Shown piece by piece: positions 11,751-23,049 of a stretch of DNA of 64,000 bases. The DNA comes from Protea cynaroides (lineage: Eukaryota > Streptophyta > Magnoliopsida > Proteales > Proteaceae), in NCBI GenBank assembly GCA_028583415.1, contig CM053267.1:17155583-17219582 (forward strand), in the 5' to 3' direction. The position numbers and the translations under genes are program-made. The notes below the pieces were generated by a model. The model was not told where the DNA came from. It ran no database searches and saw only the letters and a program-made list of their open reading frames with translations. Numbering within the stretch: position 1 is the stretch's first letter; each line of letters starts with the position of its first letter.

Positions 11751-11871
11751 GGGGGTTTTTTTTTGGGTTTTTTTTTTTTTTTTTTTTTTTTGGGTTTTTG
11801 TTGGTTTTTTGTGGGGGTTTTTGTTTAGGGTTTTGTTTTTTTTTTTTTTTGGGGGTTTTATGTTTTTTTAT

Positions 11872-11906
<35 letters not shown>

Positions 11907-11955
11907 TAGGTTTTGGTTTGGGTTTGGGGGGGTGTGTGGTTGGGGGGGTTTTCCG
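11282..11955. repeat. Homopolymer tract (long A, T and G runs)
   Basis: About 670 bp consist almost only of poly-A, then poly-T, then alternating poly-T and poly-G runs up to about 40 bases. Real plant DNA rarely looks like this; unpolished long-read consensus often does. The Gly/Phe-rich open frames here are meaningless. If real, the G runs would form quadruplexes. Confidence 0.8.
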
Positions 11956-12064
11956 GTCTCGGGGGGGCGAACCACCGCCGTCGGGGTTCGGGCCGGGTTC
12001 AACCTTGCCAGGGTTCAGGGCGGGCCTGGGCGGGTTCGGGTTGTCAGGGTAAAACTTGCACCCC
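11956..12064. mobile_element. Right end of a second, nested hAT-like element
   Basis: A GC-rich stretch of GGGTTCGGGCCGGGTTC-type strings ends in AACTTGCACCCCTAC (12050-12064). Its complement GTAGGGGTGCAAGTT is a typical plant hAT terminus. ATATGTGT follows. The left end is not visible and may lie in or before the homopolymer tract. Confidence 0.5.
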
Positions 12065-12860
12065 TACATATGTGTAACACTTAATTAATCTAATTGCTTA
12101 TCTGAATCCTGGGATAGCACCTCAACAAAGGCTAGAAATTTTGCTGCTTTGGTTCCTCTTGTAAATTGCATAAGGCTTATCATCAATGGCTTTTCTTTGG
12201 GCACTGACGAAGGTTTCATTAAATGTGTGTGGATGCGTTGTTTTTATTGTTTTTCAAGTATTATCTAGATGAAAACATGTTAGAATGAGAATGAGTATGC
12301 TAGAATGAGAATGAGAATGTGTGTGGATGCATTGTTTTCTTTGGTCATCTTTTTTTGTTATCTTAATTATTAATGAAGTATAGTTTGAAAAATATATTTC
12401 TCTTTATATGTTCTAATTTCTTTGAATATGATTAATTATTAATGAAGTATAGCTTGAAATATATATTATTATTTTTATTGGAATGGCAACTCCACTTAAT
12501 GAACTTAATGCTGGAGATATAATGGCAACTCCATTTTTCATTGTGGACATGTAGTAATTATTTTAGTTGTGTCTTTTTTTTTTTTTTTTGGTTAAGTTGT
12601 TTCTAATGTTAACAACCTGGGAAATTTGAATTTGGATACTTGGATATATTTGGCCTATTTGGATACTTCATCAGTTTGATGTCTTGGCCTATTTGGATAC
12701 TTGGATATATTTGCTTGTTGAATTGTTATATCAGCATTGGCGGTGAGTTGTATGTGCTTTTCACTGTAGACATGTAATAATTGTTATTGTTATTATTAAT
12801 TTTTTTTTGGATAAGTCTATTTTGATATTTACAACATGGCAAAGTTGAATTTGGATACTT
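12065..12860. other. Unassigned hAT interior with short repeats
   Basis: AT-rich, no gene. It contains repeated phrases, including TTAGAATGAGAATGAG near 12281 and TTGGATACTTGGATATATTTG near 12634, 12700 and 12851, and ATTATTAATGAAGTATAG near 12365 and 12430. Confidence 0.5.
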
Positions 12861-12875
12861 GGATATAGAGGCTTG

Positions 12876-12993
12876 TTAGGGAGTACTCTCACTCAATTGA
12901 TACTGCAAACTTGGAGTGGAAGAAGACGAAGATGCCACCAATTCTTTCTTCTTCAGAACATGCTCGCTTGTTCAAATTAATGCAACTTATGAA
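12876..12993 (+). pseudogene. Putative captured exon of unknown host gene
   Basis: A stop-free stretch reads REYSHSIDTANLEWKK, then MPPILSSSEHARLFKLMQLMK, and ends exactly at a donor-like GTGAGC (12994). The codon quality and exon-like end suggest a host-gene fragment next to the sucrose synthase pieces. It does not match the sucrose synthase segment expected upstream, so it comes from another gene or an unrelated exon. I cannot name it. Confidence 0.4.
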
Positions 12994-13245
12994 GGTGAGC
13001 TTTCCAATTTGTCAACCTTTTGAGTCCTAAGGTAATGAAATATATGTCTATTGTCTATGTTGTGTGATGTGAAATATGATCGTACTTGGAGACATTCAGA
13101 GAGTTAAAATGTGATTTAGGCTACAATTCTATATGGTTCATGTATTTATAATTATATATTTCACCTCTTGAAAGCATTTATGAATACATTCTTGCCTTGA
13201 TGGCTTTGGCTTACCAAAGTGTCTTTAAACTTGCTTTGTTATTAG

Positions 13246-13680
13246 GATGTTGCAAATGAAATGACTACAGAGATGCAAGGCAAGCTAGATCTGATCATTG
13301 GAAACTGAAGTGATGGAAATCTTGTTGCCTCTTTGTTGGCACACAAATTAGGGGTCACATAGGTTGGGTTGAATAAGTCTTTGCTTATTGCTGTGTTATT
13401 ATTAGTTTAAAGACATAAGTATCACTTCTCATCTTAGTTTACAGTTGATTTAATTGCTATGATTCATACAGATTTCATCACCCTGAGATTGAGGAGCTTC
13501 TTTAAAGGCTTATGGCCCTACTCAGAATGAAGAACACATGTGAGTTTTGCTTCTTCATTTTGTCTGCTCTTATTTTATTTTGTTCTTTGTTTTAAGACTA
13601 AATGTCATTTATTTGGGAGTTTGCAGAGGTGTTAAAGGAGCAGAGCAAGCGAATCAATTTATCATGGCAAAACTGTACAG
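13246..13680 (+). pseudogene. Sucrose synthase gene fragments captured in the hAT
   Basis: Sucrose synthase cleaves sucrose with UDP to UDP-glucose and fructose; these are dead pieces of such a gene. Exon-like segments read DVANEMTTEMQGKLDLIIGN, a stop, then SDGNLVASLLAHKLGVT (13246-13362). Next comes KYHFSS, a stop, then FTVDLIAMIHTDFI (about 13416-13479), followed by HPEIEELL and, after a shift, PTQNEEHI (to about 13540). After an intron-like gap and an AG acceptor at 13625-13626 there is VLKEQSKRI. The order and spacing follow the GT-B glycosyltransferase core of plant sucrose synthases (family forms IIGNYSDGNLVASLLAHKLGVTQ, KYHFSCQFTADLIAMN, LKDRSKPIIF), but large parts are missing. Retained intron-like gaps mean the capture was at DNA level. 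Stops and shifts exclude a function as an enzyme. Confidence 0.75.
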
Positions 13681-14206
13681 TGTACCATATTATGACAAGA
13701 TTCTACAATGTACATGTCATTTATTTACCGTGTGAAGAACATTTATGATCCCATTTTCTAAGTTTTTGTTCAAGCCTGTACAGTGTACCATATAATGTGA
13801 ATTAGGAGGAAGTTCAAACTTTTTGTAGACTAATCTATTGAGTTAGAGATGTTGTGCTGCATTTTCATTTTCCTGTCATTTGTTTCAACCGAAAGCATTT
13901 CAGAGAAATTGTCTTTAAAAAACTAATTTTTCGGATTTTGTTCCCATAAAAATAGAAGAAGATAGGGTAAATAATATGGGCCAGATAGGCCCAATAAGCC
14001 CGGACCAGACCGAGCCAGCCTGAAATCAATTTAAAAAATCCAGATCTATAACAATCCGACACCGGACTAGCCCGTTATTTAACGTGTCCAGCGCAGCCCA
14101 CCCCAGCCCGAACCCTTAATGGACATGTTTTGGGCTGGGGTTATAAAGCCCGACACCGTTTCAACCTTGACTGAAACAGGCCCAGACCAGCCCATTGATA
14201 CCCTTA

Positions 14207-14214
14207 ATTCCGGC
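14207..14214. repeat. hAT target-site duplication, right copy (ATTCCGGC)
   Basis: Partner of 8929-8936, one mismatch. Confidence 0.8.
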
Positions 14215-15691
14215 CTATAAGTTTGTGCAACGTATGCATGAGGATCATATCTAAAATTATGATTAATCAACTTCGCCCTTATTTGGGAGACATTATTGCT
14301 GCTAATCAGTCGGCTTTCATCCTGGAGAGGTTTATTTCAGATAATATTTTAATGACCCATGAATCCTTCAATTATATTAAGAAGAAGAAGAAAGGTAAGT
14401 CATATTTCATTGTTCTCAAACTTGATATGCAAAAGGCATATGACAGGCTTGAGTGGCCTCTCATTGAGAGTGTTCTTTTCAAATTGGGGTTTGCACGAGA
14501 TTGGGTGAATTTGGTTATGAACTATATTTCTATGGTTTCATATTCTCTTGTAATTTTCCCCGTCACTTGGAATTTAAAAGGGGATCCTTTATCCCCTGCA
14601 TTGTATATTCTGTGTGCCCATGTTCTTCCCTCTATTATCAAAGTGAAGCAACAACAAGGAGTTATTCGAGGTATTCAGATCAGACGTTGAACAATCTCTC
14701 TGACACATCTTTTATTCGCTGATAATCGCTTGCTTTTTTCTCCAGTTAAGATGAATGAGTTGTTAAACTTAAAGAAGTGTTTGGATCTCTATTGCAGAGC
14801 CTCAGGACAAAAAAATCAACTTACAGAAATCCAGTCTCACATTTAGCTCCAATACTCCTTTAAATTTAGGAGGTGGTTCTCTAAAGTGCTGAATATCTCC
14901 TATGGTGAAGGACCAGCTCGATATTTGGGGCTCTCAATGGAGTTTGGGGTTTCAAAGAAAATTCTGTTTAATGATCAACCGGAGAAAACCATATCCAAAA
15001 TGCAAAGATGGAAAGCAAGCCTCCTTGCCTTTTAGGTTCAATTCCTAAAAGCTATTTATTTTCCTAATACAGATTTTCTACATGCTTCGCCTGGTCATAA
15101 CCCATCTTGGGCATGGAGGAGCATCATTGAAGGCCAAAACATTTTGCTAAAGGGTCTCATTTGGAAGGTTGGAACAGGATCCCAAATCCGAATTTGGGAG
15201 GATAGATGGTTGCCTAATAAAAAAGGTAATATGATTGCTTCTGAAAAACCCATGTCGACTGATATTACCTTTGTATCGGATTTTATAGACTCATGGAAGG
15301 TGGATCTTTTATCTTCTATTTTTCGGCCTATAGAAGTGGAGGCTATTAAACAAATTCCTCTCAGGATTTTTCTGAAGAGGACCGATTATTTTGGAAGGAA
15401 TCTAAAGATCGGATCTTTTCGGTGAAATCAGCCTATTAAATGCTATCTAATCTCAAGGAAGAGGAATCGGCATTATCCCCTCGTTCTTTTCACCATAATT
15501 ATTGGAGGACAGTTCCTAAACTTGGGTAGAGGAATATTTGGAAGAGTAAAACTTTTCCCAAAATCAAAGAGTTTTTGTGGTGATGTTGTGCGGATGGTGT
15601 GGCTGTTAATGAAGCACCACATAGAAGACGAATTTCGATGGATTTGATTTGTCAAAGGTGTGGAATGGAGATTGAGACAATAGAGCATGCA

Positions 15692-15696
15692 CTTCT
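15692..15696. repeat. Target-site duplication of the first solo LTR, left copy (CTTCT)
   Basis: Identical to CTTCT at 18441-18445. Collapsing the pair restores the LINE frame across the join. Confidence 0.85.
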
Positions 15697-18440
15697 TGTT
15701 GGCCATGTGTTGTTATTGTTGGCAACTTGACTGAGGTGGCAGCATAGTTGAGCTTACAGAGGAGAGAGGGTGTCAGTGTAGGAGAGAGATTGTCTGTCCA
15801 AGTGGTAGTGATGAAGAAGCCTTGGGCGTATTCTATAGTGTTATACAGAGTATGGGTCTCACTGATGAAGTGGTTTGTTTGATGAGCGAGAAAATATAAA
15901 GGGAAAAAGAAGAGAGAGAATGGTGATAGAAAGAGGAGAGAGAAAATGAAGAGAGAGTGTCTACGGGCCCCACAGGCAAGGTGGCAATGACACAGGCGAT
16001 ATGGTAGTGATATAGGCGATGTGGCTATGTTACAGGCGGTGTGATAGTGTTTTTGATGGTGTGGCATTCTCAGAAGAGAGAGAAAAATAAAGAGAGAGAA
16101 AGAGGAGAGAGAAAATTGATGATGGGACCCACCATGCCGAGGTGGCCTGCCACCATGGCCGCCAGCCTCGTAGCCAATGCCAGCAGGGCCATGCCGCATG
16201 CCGCAGTCGCGGCCAGCAGCAGCAGCAAGCAGCATGCCCAGCCGCAAGCCGTAGCAAGGCATGACGCAAGCCGCAGCAAGGCATGCCTCAAGCCATGGCC
16301 TTGCCCATGGCTTTCCCTCCCCGCAAGCCGCAACTCTTGCACACCATGTGTTCGGCTGATTTCTAGGAGAGAGAAAAGCTCTCTGGAAATCAGACCCTGG
16401 GATGGTTTAACACTTTTGTTCTCTGGTTACAGAGGCCATTCAATATATATGCAGGGGTATTTTCCTCAGGTCAAATTGATAGAGATCCAAAATCGGCAGT
16501 CAAAAATGAGCCACACAGCTAAAATTCCTATCAGACGGCTTAGAAAGATGCGGTATCTAGTGTATCGCGGAGATCCTGTCTGATACTCCCGCGAGCCTTA
16601 CTATTGGCTAGTAGCAACGTTATACGTTGTATCGTGCATCATGCAAGTAGCGCCTTGATCCCGTGTGATGTGCATGCGATAGAACGGCGGACAGATTCAA
16701 ATCGAATGGCTAGATTCTACCCCGATCACGCCTGACGCGATCCGACAAGATCCAACGGATCAGAGCCCATCCTGCCATTTCATATGAGATCCGACGACCA
16801 CTTCTCTCAGATTCTCTCTGCACCAATCGGAACTCGGCAACCACGTATGACTGGTCAGCGGCGACAGAGTTTTGGTGTAGCGCACGTACATGGCAGCATC
16901 AGCGATGATCCAAATCCAACGGATTTTAGTAAATCCGATTTTAAATGACGCGATTATTCAAATCCAAAGGCCGACATTCATTTCCGCCTTTTGTTATTGA
17001 TCCAAAGGTCATTATCATAGATTCTCTGACCGACCAACCACAACTCGACAACGCAGTGGCGGAGGCGCTCCAGTGTAGCACTGGTGCACCATTTGGCTTA
17101 AAAAGATGCTCTTTTTAATTATTTCATTGGCCAAGACTGTAACGGCCATATCTCGGCCATCTAGAGTCCAAATCGGACGATTTGAAATACACTGAGCTCC
17201 ATTTTTGAACACTCTACACTGTGGGCACGATTTGGTGCGAAGAACAGAGTTGAGGCTCGGGTTTTTGACGAAAAACTCTCTAAGAACGTTTTCGTGGGTT
17301 TAATGATGGTGATTCTTTACACCAATCTTTAATGAGGTTACTAAAGCTCCATTGAAGAGTAGTGAAGGACCAGAATAGTGGTGAGCCACTAATGGAGCCC
17401 TAAGTTGAGCAAAAATCGAAAGAAAGAGGGAAGAAGAGCTTAGAAGGGGATTTTTGTGTTTCTTGCTGGGGTGTGAGCATACAATCACCCACCTATCTTA
17501 CTTATGCTTGTAATGGTGCTTCAATGAAAGGTAGTGTGAGTACTAGCCATCAATGAAGGAGGTATGCACTCAAAGCGTTTGTTAAAATACCAAGGAAGAA
17601 AATGGAGATTGCAGTGAGCCGCTGTAAGTATTGAAGGGTATGTTGGTGTTTTGAAGAAGAGAGAGAAGGAGAATGTGATGTATGAAATGAATTGAAGACT
17701 CCAGTGGACCTGAGGACTGTGCCAAGATTCACAGAGACATCCCAGAGTCTTCCTAGAGTACCAGAAAATACCAGACAAGGGTTGTAAGATTCCTAACCTT
17801 GTATGAATTGCATTCTTTAATTTCTGTACTCAATATATATGCTAGTGTAGGTGAATGCTGAATGCCTAGCTAGTAGGAAAGATTGTAAGGGCTTTGCTAT
17901 AAGCCCATTCATTATATTATTTGCTTCCCGTGGGTGCGGGTTAAGCGTGGTGTGTGCAGCATGTGCTGAGCACTGATACTTAATACCTGAATTATTGGCA
18001 CATGTGTGCCCTCTTGATTTTATACTGGGTAAACTGGGTATATATACTCCCTGCTGTGTAGACAGCTAAAAGAAGCATATTGAGTATATACGAAGTCCGT
18101 AGGGCATTACTCCGTGGACTAGCCATTACACATCGTGTTGGTGAACCACGTATATTTCTGTGTTGTAGATGCTTTGTAATTGTGCTTATCTGCATATTGT
18201 GAAGTGTGTGGAATGGTCGGCAGGATGGGTATGCACAACATGGTAGACCTGGCCATTCTGTGATAGCGAGGTAGTTGTGCATACGACTGTGTGTTTGGTA
18301 GTTGTATTTAGTGATAGTGTGGTTGTGCTCAGTAAGTGAGGTGTCAGCTCAAGGTAGCGTTTGTCTTCAAAGAATTGTCTGAGAAGAATTTTTGAAGACA
18401 CTGATTCACCCCCCCTCTCAGTGTCAATCTATGATCAACA
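15697..18440 (+). mobile_element. Solo LTR (probably Ty1/copia type), copy 1
   Basis: It begins TGTTGG and ends ATCAACA, with a perfect 5-bp target duplication. It carries LTR-like modules: purine-rich GAGAGA tracts, a GC-rich GCATGCC/GCAGC block at 16130-16340, GGCCATATCTCGGCCATC near 17150, GCCATTACACATCGTGTTGG near 18122 and CACTGATTCACCCCCC near 18400. The same modules occur in the same order in the second copy at 21028-23049. No gag or pol is present, so it is best read as a single LTR left by recombination, although a short non-autonomous element is not excluded. The copia assignment rests on the C-rich ATTCACCCCCC motif near the end. Confidence 0.7.
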
Positions 18441-19340
18441 CTTCTTTTTTGTTCATTTGCAAAGGCAGCCTGGTTTGGAAGCCATTTCACCTTTCTGGTA
18501 CCTCAATCCAGTGTTATTAAATTCCACCAGTGGATTCAATCGATTTCTTCAATCTCGTTCGTACCTAAAGCCTTATGGTAAACTTGTTTTTTTCCTTTAC
18601 TACCTTTATGTGTAGGACTCTCTGGAAGGCGAGGAATACATTTTACTTTGACCATCTCGATTGTCCTAATGATATTATATCAAGAGCTGAGCGATCATGG
18701 AAGGAGTTTCATGGGGTTCATTCATTTCCTGGGGCCACTCAAATGATGGGTATTTCTTCACCAGAGTCCCCTCTAGGATGGTCAACCCCCCGACCCCAGC
18801 TGGTTGTGTTAAACTAAACGTGGATGTTGCAGTATCCGAAAACCCTTCTGCCCATGGACTGGGCTTTATTCTTAGAGATTAAGTTGGTATTCCACTGAGA
18901 GCAGTTTCACAGAAAGTTTCCATTCCCTCAGTAGCAGCTGGAGAAGCTATGGCCATTCGAGGAGGACTTAGGGAGGCTGTCAACTTGGGCTAGCTTTACT
19001 AATATTGTGGTACAATCTGACTGTCTTAGAGGTTGTAAATCTTATTAATGAAGTCAATAGCGTAGGAGAGATTGTTGTAGCCTCTATTGTGGTAGAATCT
19101 GACTTGCAACGTTTTTTCACTGGAAATGGCTAATTCTAACAAAACCCATGATCATGAACATTGGGTACATGAACCACTATTATGTTACAAGAGAAGTAAC
19201 GATTCTGTAAATATGGGAGAGGCGACACTGTCTCTGTATTGAACTTGGCATCGGTTGAAAAAGTGGCACAAGGTCCATCGATGGATTAGCTAGCGTCTCT
19301 TTTATAAAAGTAGAGTGGTATCTGTTAGGTAAGTATCACT
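18441..19340 (+). pseudogene. LINE copy 2, piece 3: end of zf-RVT and RNase H domain
   Basis: It continues CSFAKAAWFGSHFTFL, then LWKARNTFYFDHLDCPNDII and a retroviral-type RNase H domain: CVKLNVDVAVSENPSAHGLG, FILRD, VAAGEAMAIRGGLREAVNLG and IVVQSDCLEVVNLINEV. The usual first catalytic aspartate block (KLN.D.A) is recognisable. This C-terminal RNase H (RVT_3) is typical of one clade of plant LINEs and is absent from LINE copy 1. The coding part fades by about 19230, and an A-rich stretch near 19345-19355 may mark the 3' end. Confidence 0.75.
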
Positions 19341-21022
19341 ATCACAAAAAATGAAAGGGAAAAACATGTTTCAATTCCAATATAAAAAATATTAAGTATT
19401 TGGTTTTCTAAATATTTGTTATCAAGTCAGAAGGCTGAAAGCCCAAACTTATATTACTCTTTGTTTGGGTTTATTTTATAATTGGGTGATATTTATGTTT
19501 ATACTGAGTGTGATGGTGCATGAGATTGATTTGATTCGTTACATAATGTAGATATGTGCCATTTTGCATATCTAGCCATTGTGAACTGCATAATTAAAAC
19601 ATGTGGTGTCAAACAAATAACAATTCCATATGTAATGCATGAGAAATTATGTAATAATTATGGCCATATGAATGGTTGGATTTTGTTAAGTATGACCGTG
19701 GCTTTACAAACAGTCAATGGATGGCACCTTATGAGCGTGGTTGTCTCTTGGTAGTACCTCTTCGAAGAAAGAAAGGTTTTATTTCGTTGTACAGTTTGAA
19801 GTTAAGGTTAATATAATGGTCCCAGTTTTGACTATTTATCTTGTATTTGGTTTATTGGGTAACCCTGACTTCTTATTTTACAATCCAATTAATTATTAGG
19901 ACCCACCATGTGTGAAACTACGTGCACCATTTATAAATGGATGCATCCCAGTGGACCCACCATGTGTAAAAGATTTCTTTTATTCTCGTTGGGGTTCTTG
20001 TTGTGCATGGACTCAGCAAAAGTATAAACCATTTGACTATTTGGTGAAGTAGTGTTTTTTGAAGGGACATAAAATCTCATTATGTTTATTTGATTCATTT
20101 CCCTACAAGGTGGTTCAAACCCAAATCAAACCAAGTAAAATAATATATTTTACCTAAAGATGTGGGTTAGGTTATGGGTTGGATTTGTACTTATTGTCTT
20201 GGGTCCATCAAGGTTTCTATATCAACTGTTGTACAAAGATAAGGGTGGTGTGAGTGCCTTACATAGAGTAGTGATGTGCTCATATTTCACATTTATAAGG
20301 CACCTTTTGGAAAAGTTGATTTTAAAAACCAACATTCATAATTCTCTTGGACTAATATTGATTTTGACAAACAACAAAGAGAACATTAAGCCCTAGAAGT
20401 GAATTGGGCCTTGGTATGGGCTTATGTCTGGGTTTTGGGTTTTATTAGATCTCCATTTAAGCTCATTAATAATTGTTGTCCCATTTGGGTGTGTTCAGCC
20501 CATGTATGAAATTTGATAATTAATTCCTTGTAGTCTTTGGAATTGATTTTAGCCAAACCTGTTTTATATTGAAAATGTTTAGTGGTACATATAGCACTGC
20601 TGCTGGACATGCTTATTACATGATGTGTTTCATTTTGAAATTATAAAATGCATAGATTTATTGGCTAGTTTTATTGTTATATTATGGAAAGTACATGATA
20701 TTGTATATGATAAGTTAAGTGTTGACTAATTTGGATTGATTGACCTAGCCAAGATGTTTATTTGAAACTATTGCATATTGATCGATGAAAAGATCATTGG
20801 TTACGTATATACATTTCTTTTGCCATGTATTGGGAAGTACTGCCTATGGTATTGTTAGGCATGTTGATGTCAATTTCTAACAACTTGTGTTGAGATAGCA
20901 TGTGTAATTGAATGCTTGTTATTTGCATATGGTCATGTAAGGTTAGATATTTCTTGGTTGGACTTGAGAAGTCCAAGGTTGGCAAATAGGTCCTTTAGAC
21001 CAAATTTATTTGATCCATTTAG
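19341..21022. other. Unassigned spacer
   Basis: AT-rich, no convincing gene. The phrase GGACCCACCATGTGT occurs twice (about 19901 and 19954). Confidence 0.4.
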
Positions 21023-21027
21023 GCATA

Positions 21028-23049
21028 TGTTGGAACCTTGGCAAGGTTGTTGTCATTGTTGGCAACAACTCTGAGTAGTTCTGAATAGATGGTAGAGTCT
21101 CAGTTGGTATGGTTGGGTTTGGGACACTTGTTCTGTGTTGTGGAGGAGAGAGAGTGTGTGTGAGCCCCACTGAGGTGGCACTGGGCTCCACTAAGGTTCA
21201 TCTGATGTTGTGTATGGTGCAGTGGCAAAAGATGAGGAGAAAGAAGGAAGAAAGCAAAGATGAGGAGAGAGAAACTAAAGAGAGAAAGTGAAGAGAGAAG
21301 GAGGAGAGAGAAGTGGTTGAGGTGGCATGCCACCATGGCACCCAGCCCAGCCGCATGGCACTTGGCCAAAGGCCGTGGCATCAGGTAGCAGCAGGCCATG
21401 GCCAGCAGCCCATGCCTGCAAGGCAGCAAGGCCCGCAACAGGTAGCAGGCCCACAAGCCCGCAAGCTAGCAGGCACATTGCCCTCGCGCGTGCAAGGAGC
21501 TATGGGTGCCTTCCCACCTGTTAGACGAATTGCGGGGAGAGAAAAAAGCTTACTGGAACTCTCTCCCCTGAGTGACACTTTTGCAATACGAATGGTTACA
21601 GAGGCCATCTGAAGATTTCTCAAGGGCATTTCGGGAAGTTTAGAAAAGAGAAGATTCGAAATAAAGAACCAAAGCCACGTATGTTTGATTTGATTCCAAA
21701 GGCTGAGATTAAGGCGGGCTAATGTGTTACATAGCATACACGTCAAGATGCTTCTACAAAAGATTGTTTTGGCAAGGCGTAACTTTAAACCATGGTTTGC
21801 ATCGTACGAAGATGGATCCCTAATTCAGTGAGGTGCACGTACAGGGCATCGGCTGAGCAGATCCGGATCTGGCGGGTCACATCAATTCCGACTCCGCCTG
21901 ACGTGAATGAAGATCATCTGATGGACAATACTTAATCCCGCTTAAATATGATGGATCCGACGGTCGAGCTTCAAGATTCTAGATCCTCCAATGAGAACTC
22001 GACAGTGCTGCTGACATGCCAGCGGAGGCGCTGTCTTGGTGCATTGCAGTGCATGAATAACCTTTTGAATATTTCATTTCTTTTGTTCTTATTGGTTGAA
22101 CTTTGGATGGCCATATCTCAGCCATCCAATCTCGGATTTGGGTGATTCAAATTGCTATTGACTCCATTTTTTGGGCATTATTCATCTGCAATAGGAAAAC
22201 AAGCTTTTGGAGAGTGTGTTTTCAGGTTTGTGGAAAAAGAAGAATTTAGAGCTCCCTTTGTGTGTAAATTCAATCTCCACCTACCTCTCTTGGACGTTAA
22301 TGGCTATCTGAAGCATGAGAGAGGTAGTGTGAATACTTATTGTGAGTTGTGGGTGCTTTGGTGTGTGTGAGGATAGTTGAGAGAGTGCCAACTCCTGTGT
22401 TTACTTGTAAATGCTCATCCATCAATACTGAAGAGCTTGGGGAGAAGAAATGGTGAGCACCACTCAGTTTTGATCATGCTGGGAAGGTAATCACTCACAC
22501 AAGTCCATTTACATTGTAACCTATGCTATATGGGAAGGGCTTATAATCTCTATTTGAAAAATACATTGTAACCTGTCAAGTTGGGGTTTGATAAGATTGA
22601 GGATTGTAGCCCTAGACTCAGTTGCAGTTGGGAGTGTGGTAGGTGTTGTAACACCTGGATTGTAGGAGCAATCAAAATCTTGAGAAGCGTATTGGGTATT
22701 TTACGAAACCCTGGTTAGGGTATTGCCCCATGGATTAGCCATTACACATCGTGTTGGCAAACCATGTTACGTCTATGTGTGTGACTATGCATTTTGTATA
22801 TGAAGTTGTCTGCAGGATGGGTGTACATACTAAGTAGGCCCAATCATAGGATATTGTTGCCTATGGTGGTGTGGCAAAGTGTGTTACACGATTGTGAATG
22901 TGTATGTGGTCTAAAAGGTTTTAAACAAATACTTTCAATCCACTCAAGGCAGTAGATAAAATACTAATAGGGAAGCTTCACAGATAATTTGGGAAGAATG
23001 TTATAAGTCACTGATTCACCCCCCTTTTAGTGTCAACTTGAGAATCACA
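21028..23049 (+). mobile_element. Solo LTR of the same family, copy 2
   Basis: It begins TGTTGG and ends ATCACA. Flanks GCATA (21023-21027) and GCATC (23050-23054) are a near-perfect 5-bp duplication. Shared modules with copy 1 include GGTGGCATGCCACCATGGC at about 21322, GGTTACAGAGGCCAT at about 21594, GGCCATATCTCAGCCATC at about 22110, ATTACACATCGTGTTGG at 22741 and GATTCACCCCCC near 23014. It is about 720 bp shorter than copy 1 and clearly diverged from it. Confidence 0.65.

Larger units (their letters stand above)
8937..14206. mobile_element. hAT-type DNA transposon, 5,270 bp, carrying captured gene fragments
   Basis: The ends TAAGGGTGTCAAT (8937-8949) and ATTGATACCCTTA (14194-14206) are imperfect inverted repeats close to the plant hAT form TAGGGGTGTCAA. 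An 8-bp target duplication flanks them. Both subterminal regions are rich in CCCGGACCGA/GCCCGAACC strings, as in many plant hAT families. No transposase frame is visible inside, so this is a non-autonomous copy. The interior holds a pyrimidine-rich leader-like stretch, unassigned sequence, a homopolymer tract, a second hAT end and sucrose synthase fragments. Confidence 0.85.
14207..15696 (+). pseudogene. LINE copy 2, piece 2: reverse transcriptase and start of zf-RVT
   Basis: Following the restored FRPISLCN block, the frame reads IISKIMINQLRPYLGDIIAA, NQSAFILERFISDNILMTHE, LKLDMQKAYDRLEWPLIE and GDPLSPALYILCAHVLP. The catalytic FADD box appears as LFADNRL, so the second aspartate is lost. ARYLGLSMEFG follows, then an internal deletion near 15040-15080, then WKVGTGSQIRIWEDRWLP. 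The zf-RVT block KIKEFLW...ICQRCGMEIETIEHALL is cut at 15696 by the solo LTR. Several stops and shifts are present. Confidence 0.85.
7875..19340 (+). mobile_element. Second LINE, split into three pieces by a hAT element and a solo LTR
   Basis: Pieces at 7875-8936, 14207-15696 and 18441-about 19340 read consecutively through one LINE ORF2: endonuclease C-terminus, RT, zf-RVT, RNase H. The joins are exact. Removing the hAT and one copy of its 8-bp duplication restores the RT block QFRPISLCNV. Removing the LTR and one copy of its 5-bp duplication restores EHALLFCSFAKAAWF. The LINE is older than both insertions. Its 5' end abuts the tail of the first LINE. Confidence 0.85.

Noticed and set aside
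11558..12084. Three overlapping Gly/Phe-rich open frames of 77-164 codons
   Set aside because: They are products of poly-G and poly-T runs and have no real protein composition.
15606..16583. Overlapping frames of 84-218 codons in the GC-rich part of the solo LTR
   Set aside because: They lie in simple GCATGCC/GCAGC repeats within an LTR; the other copy does not keep them.
21100..21746. Frames of 65-121 codons in the second solo LTR
   Set aside because: Same GC-rich low-complexity origin, on both strands at once.
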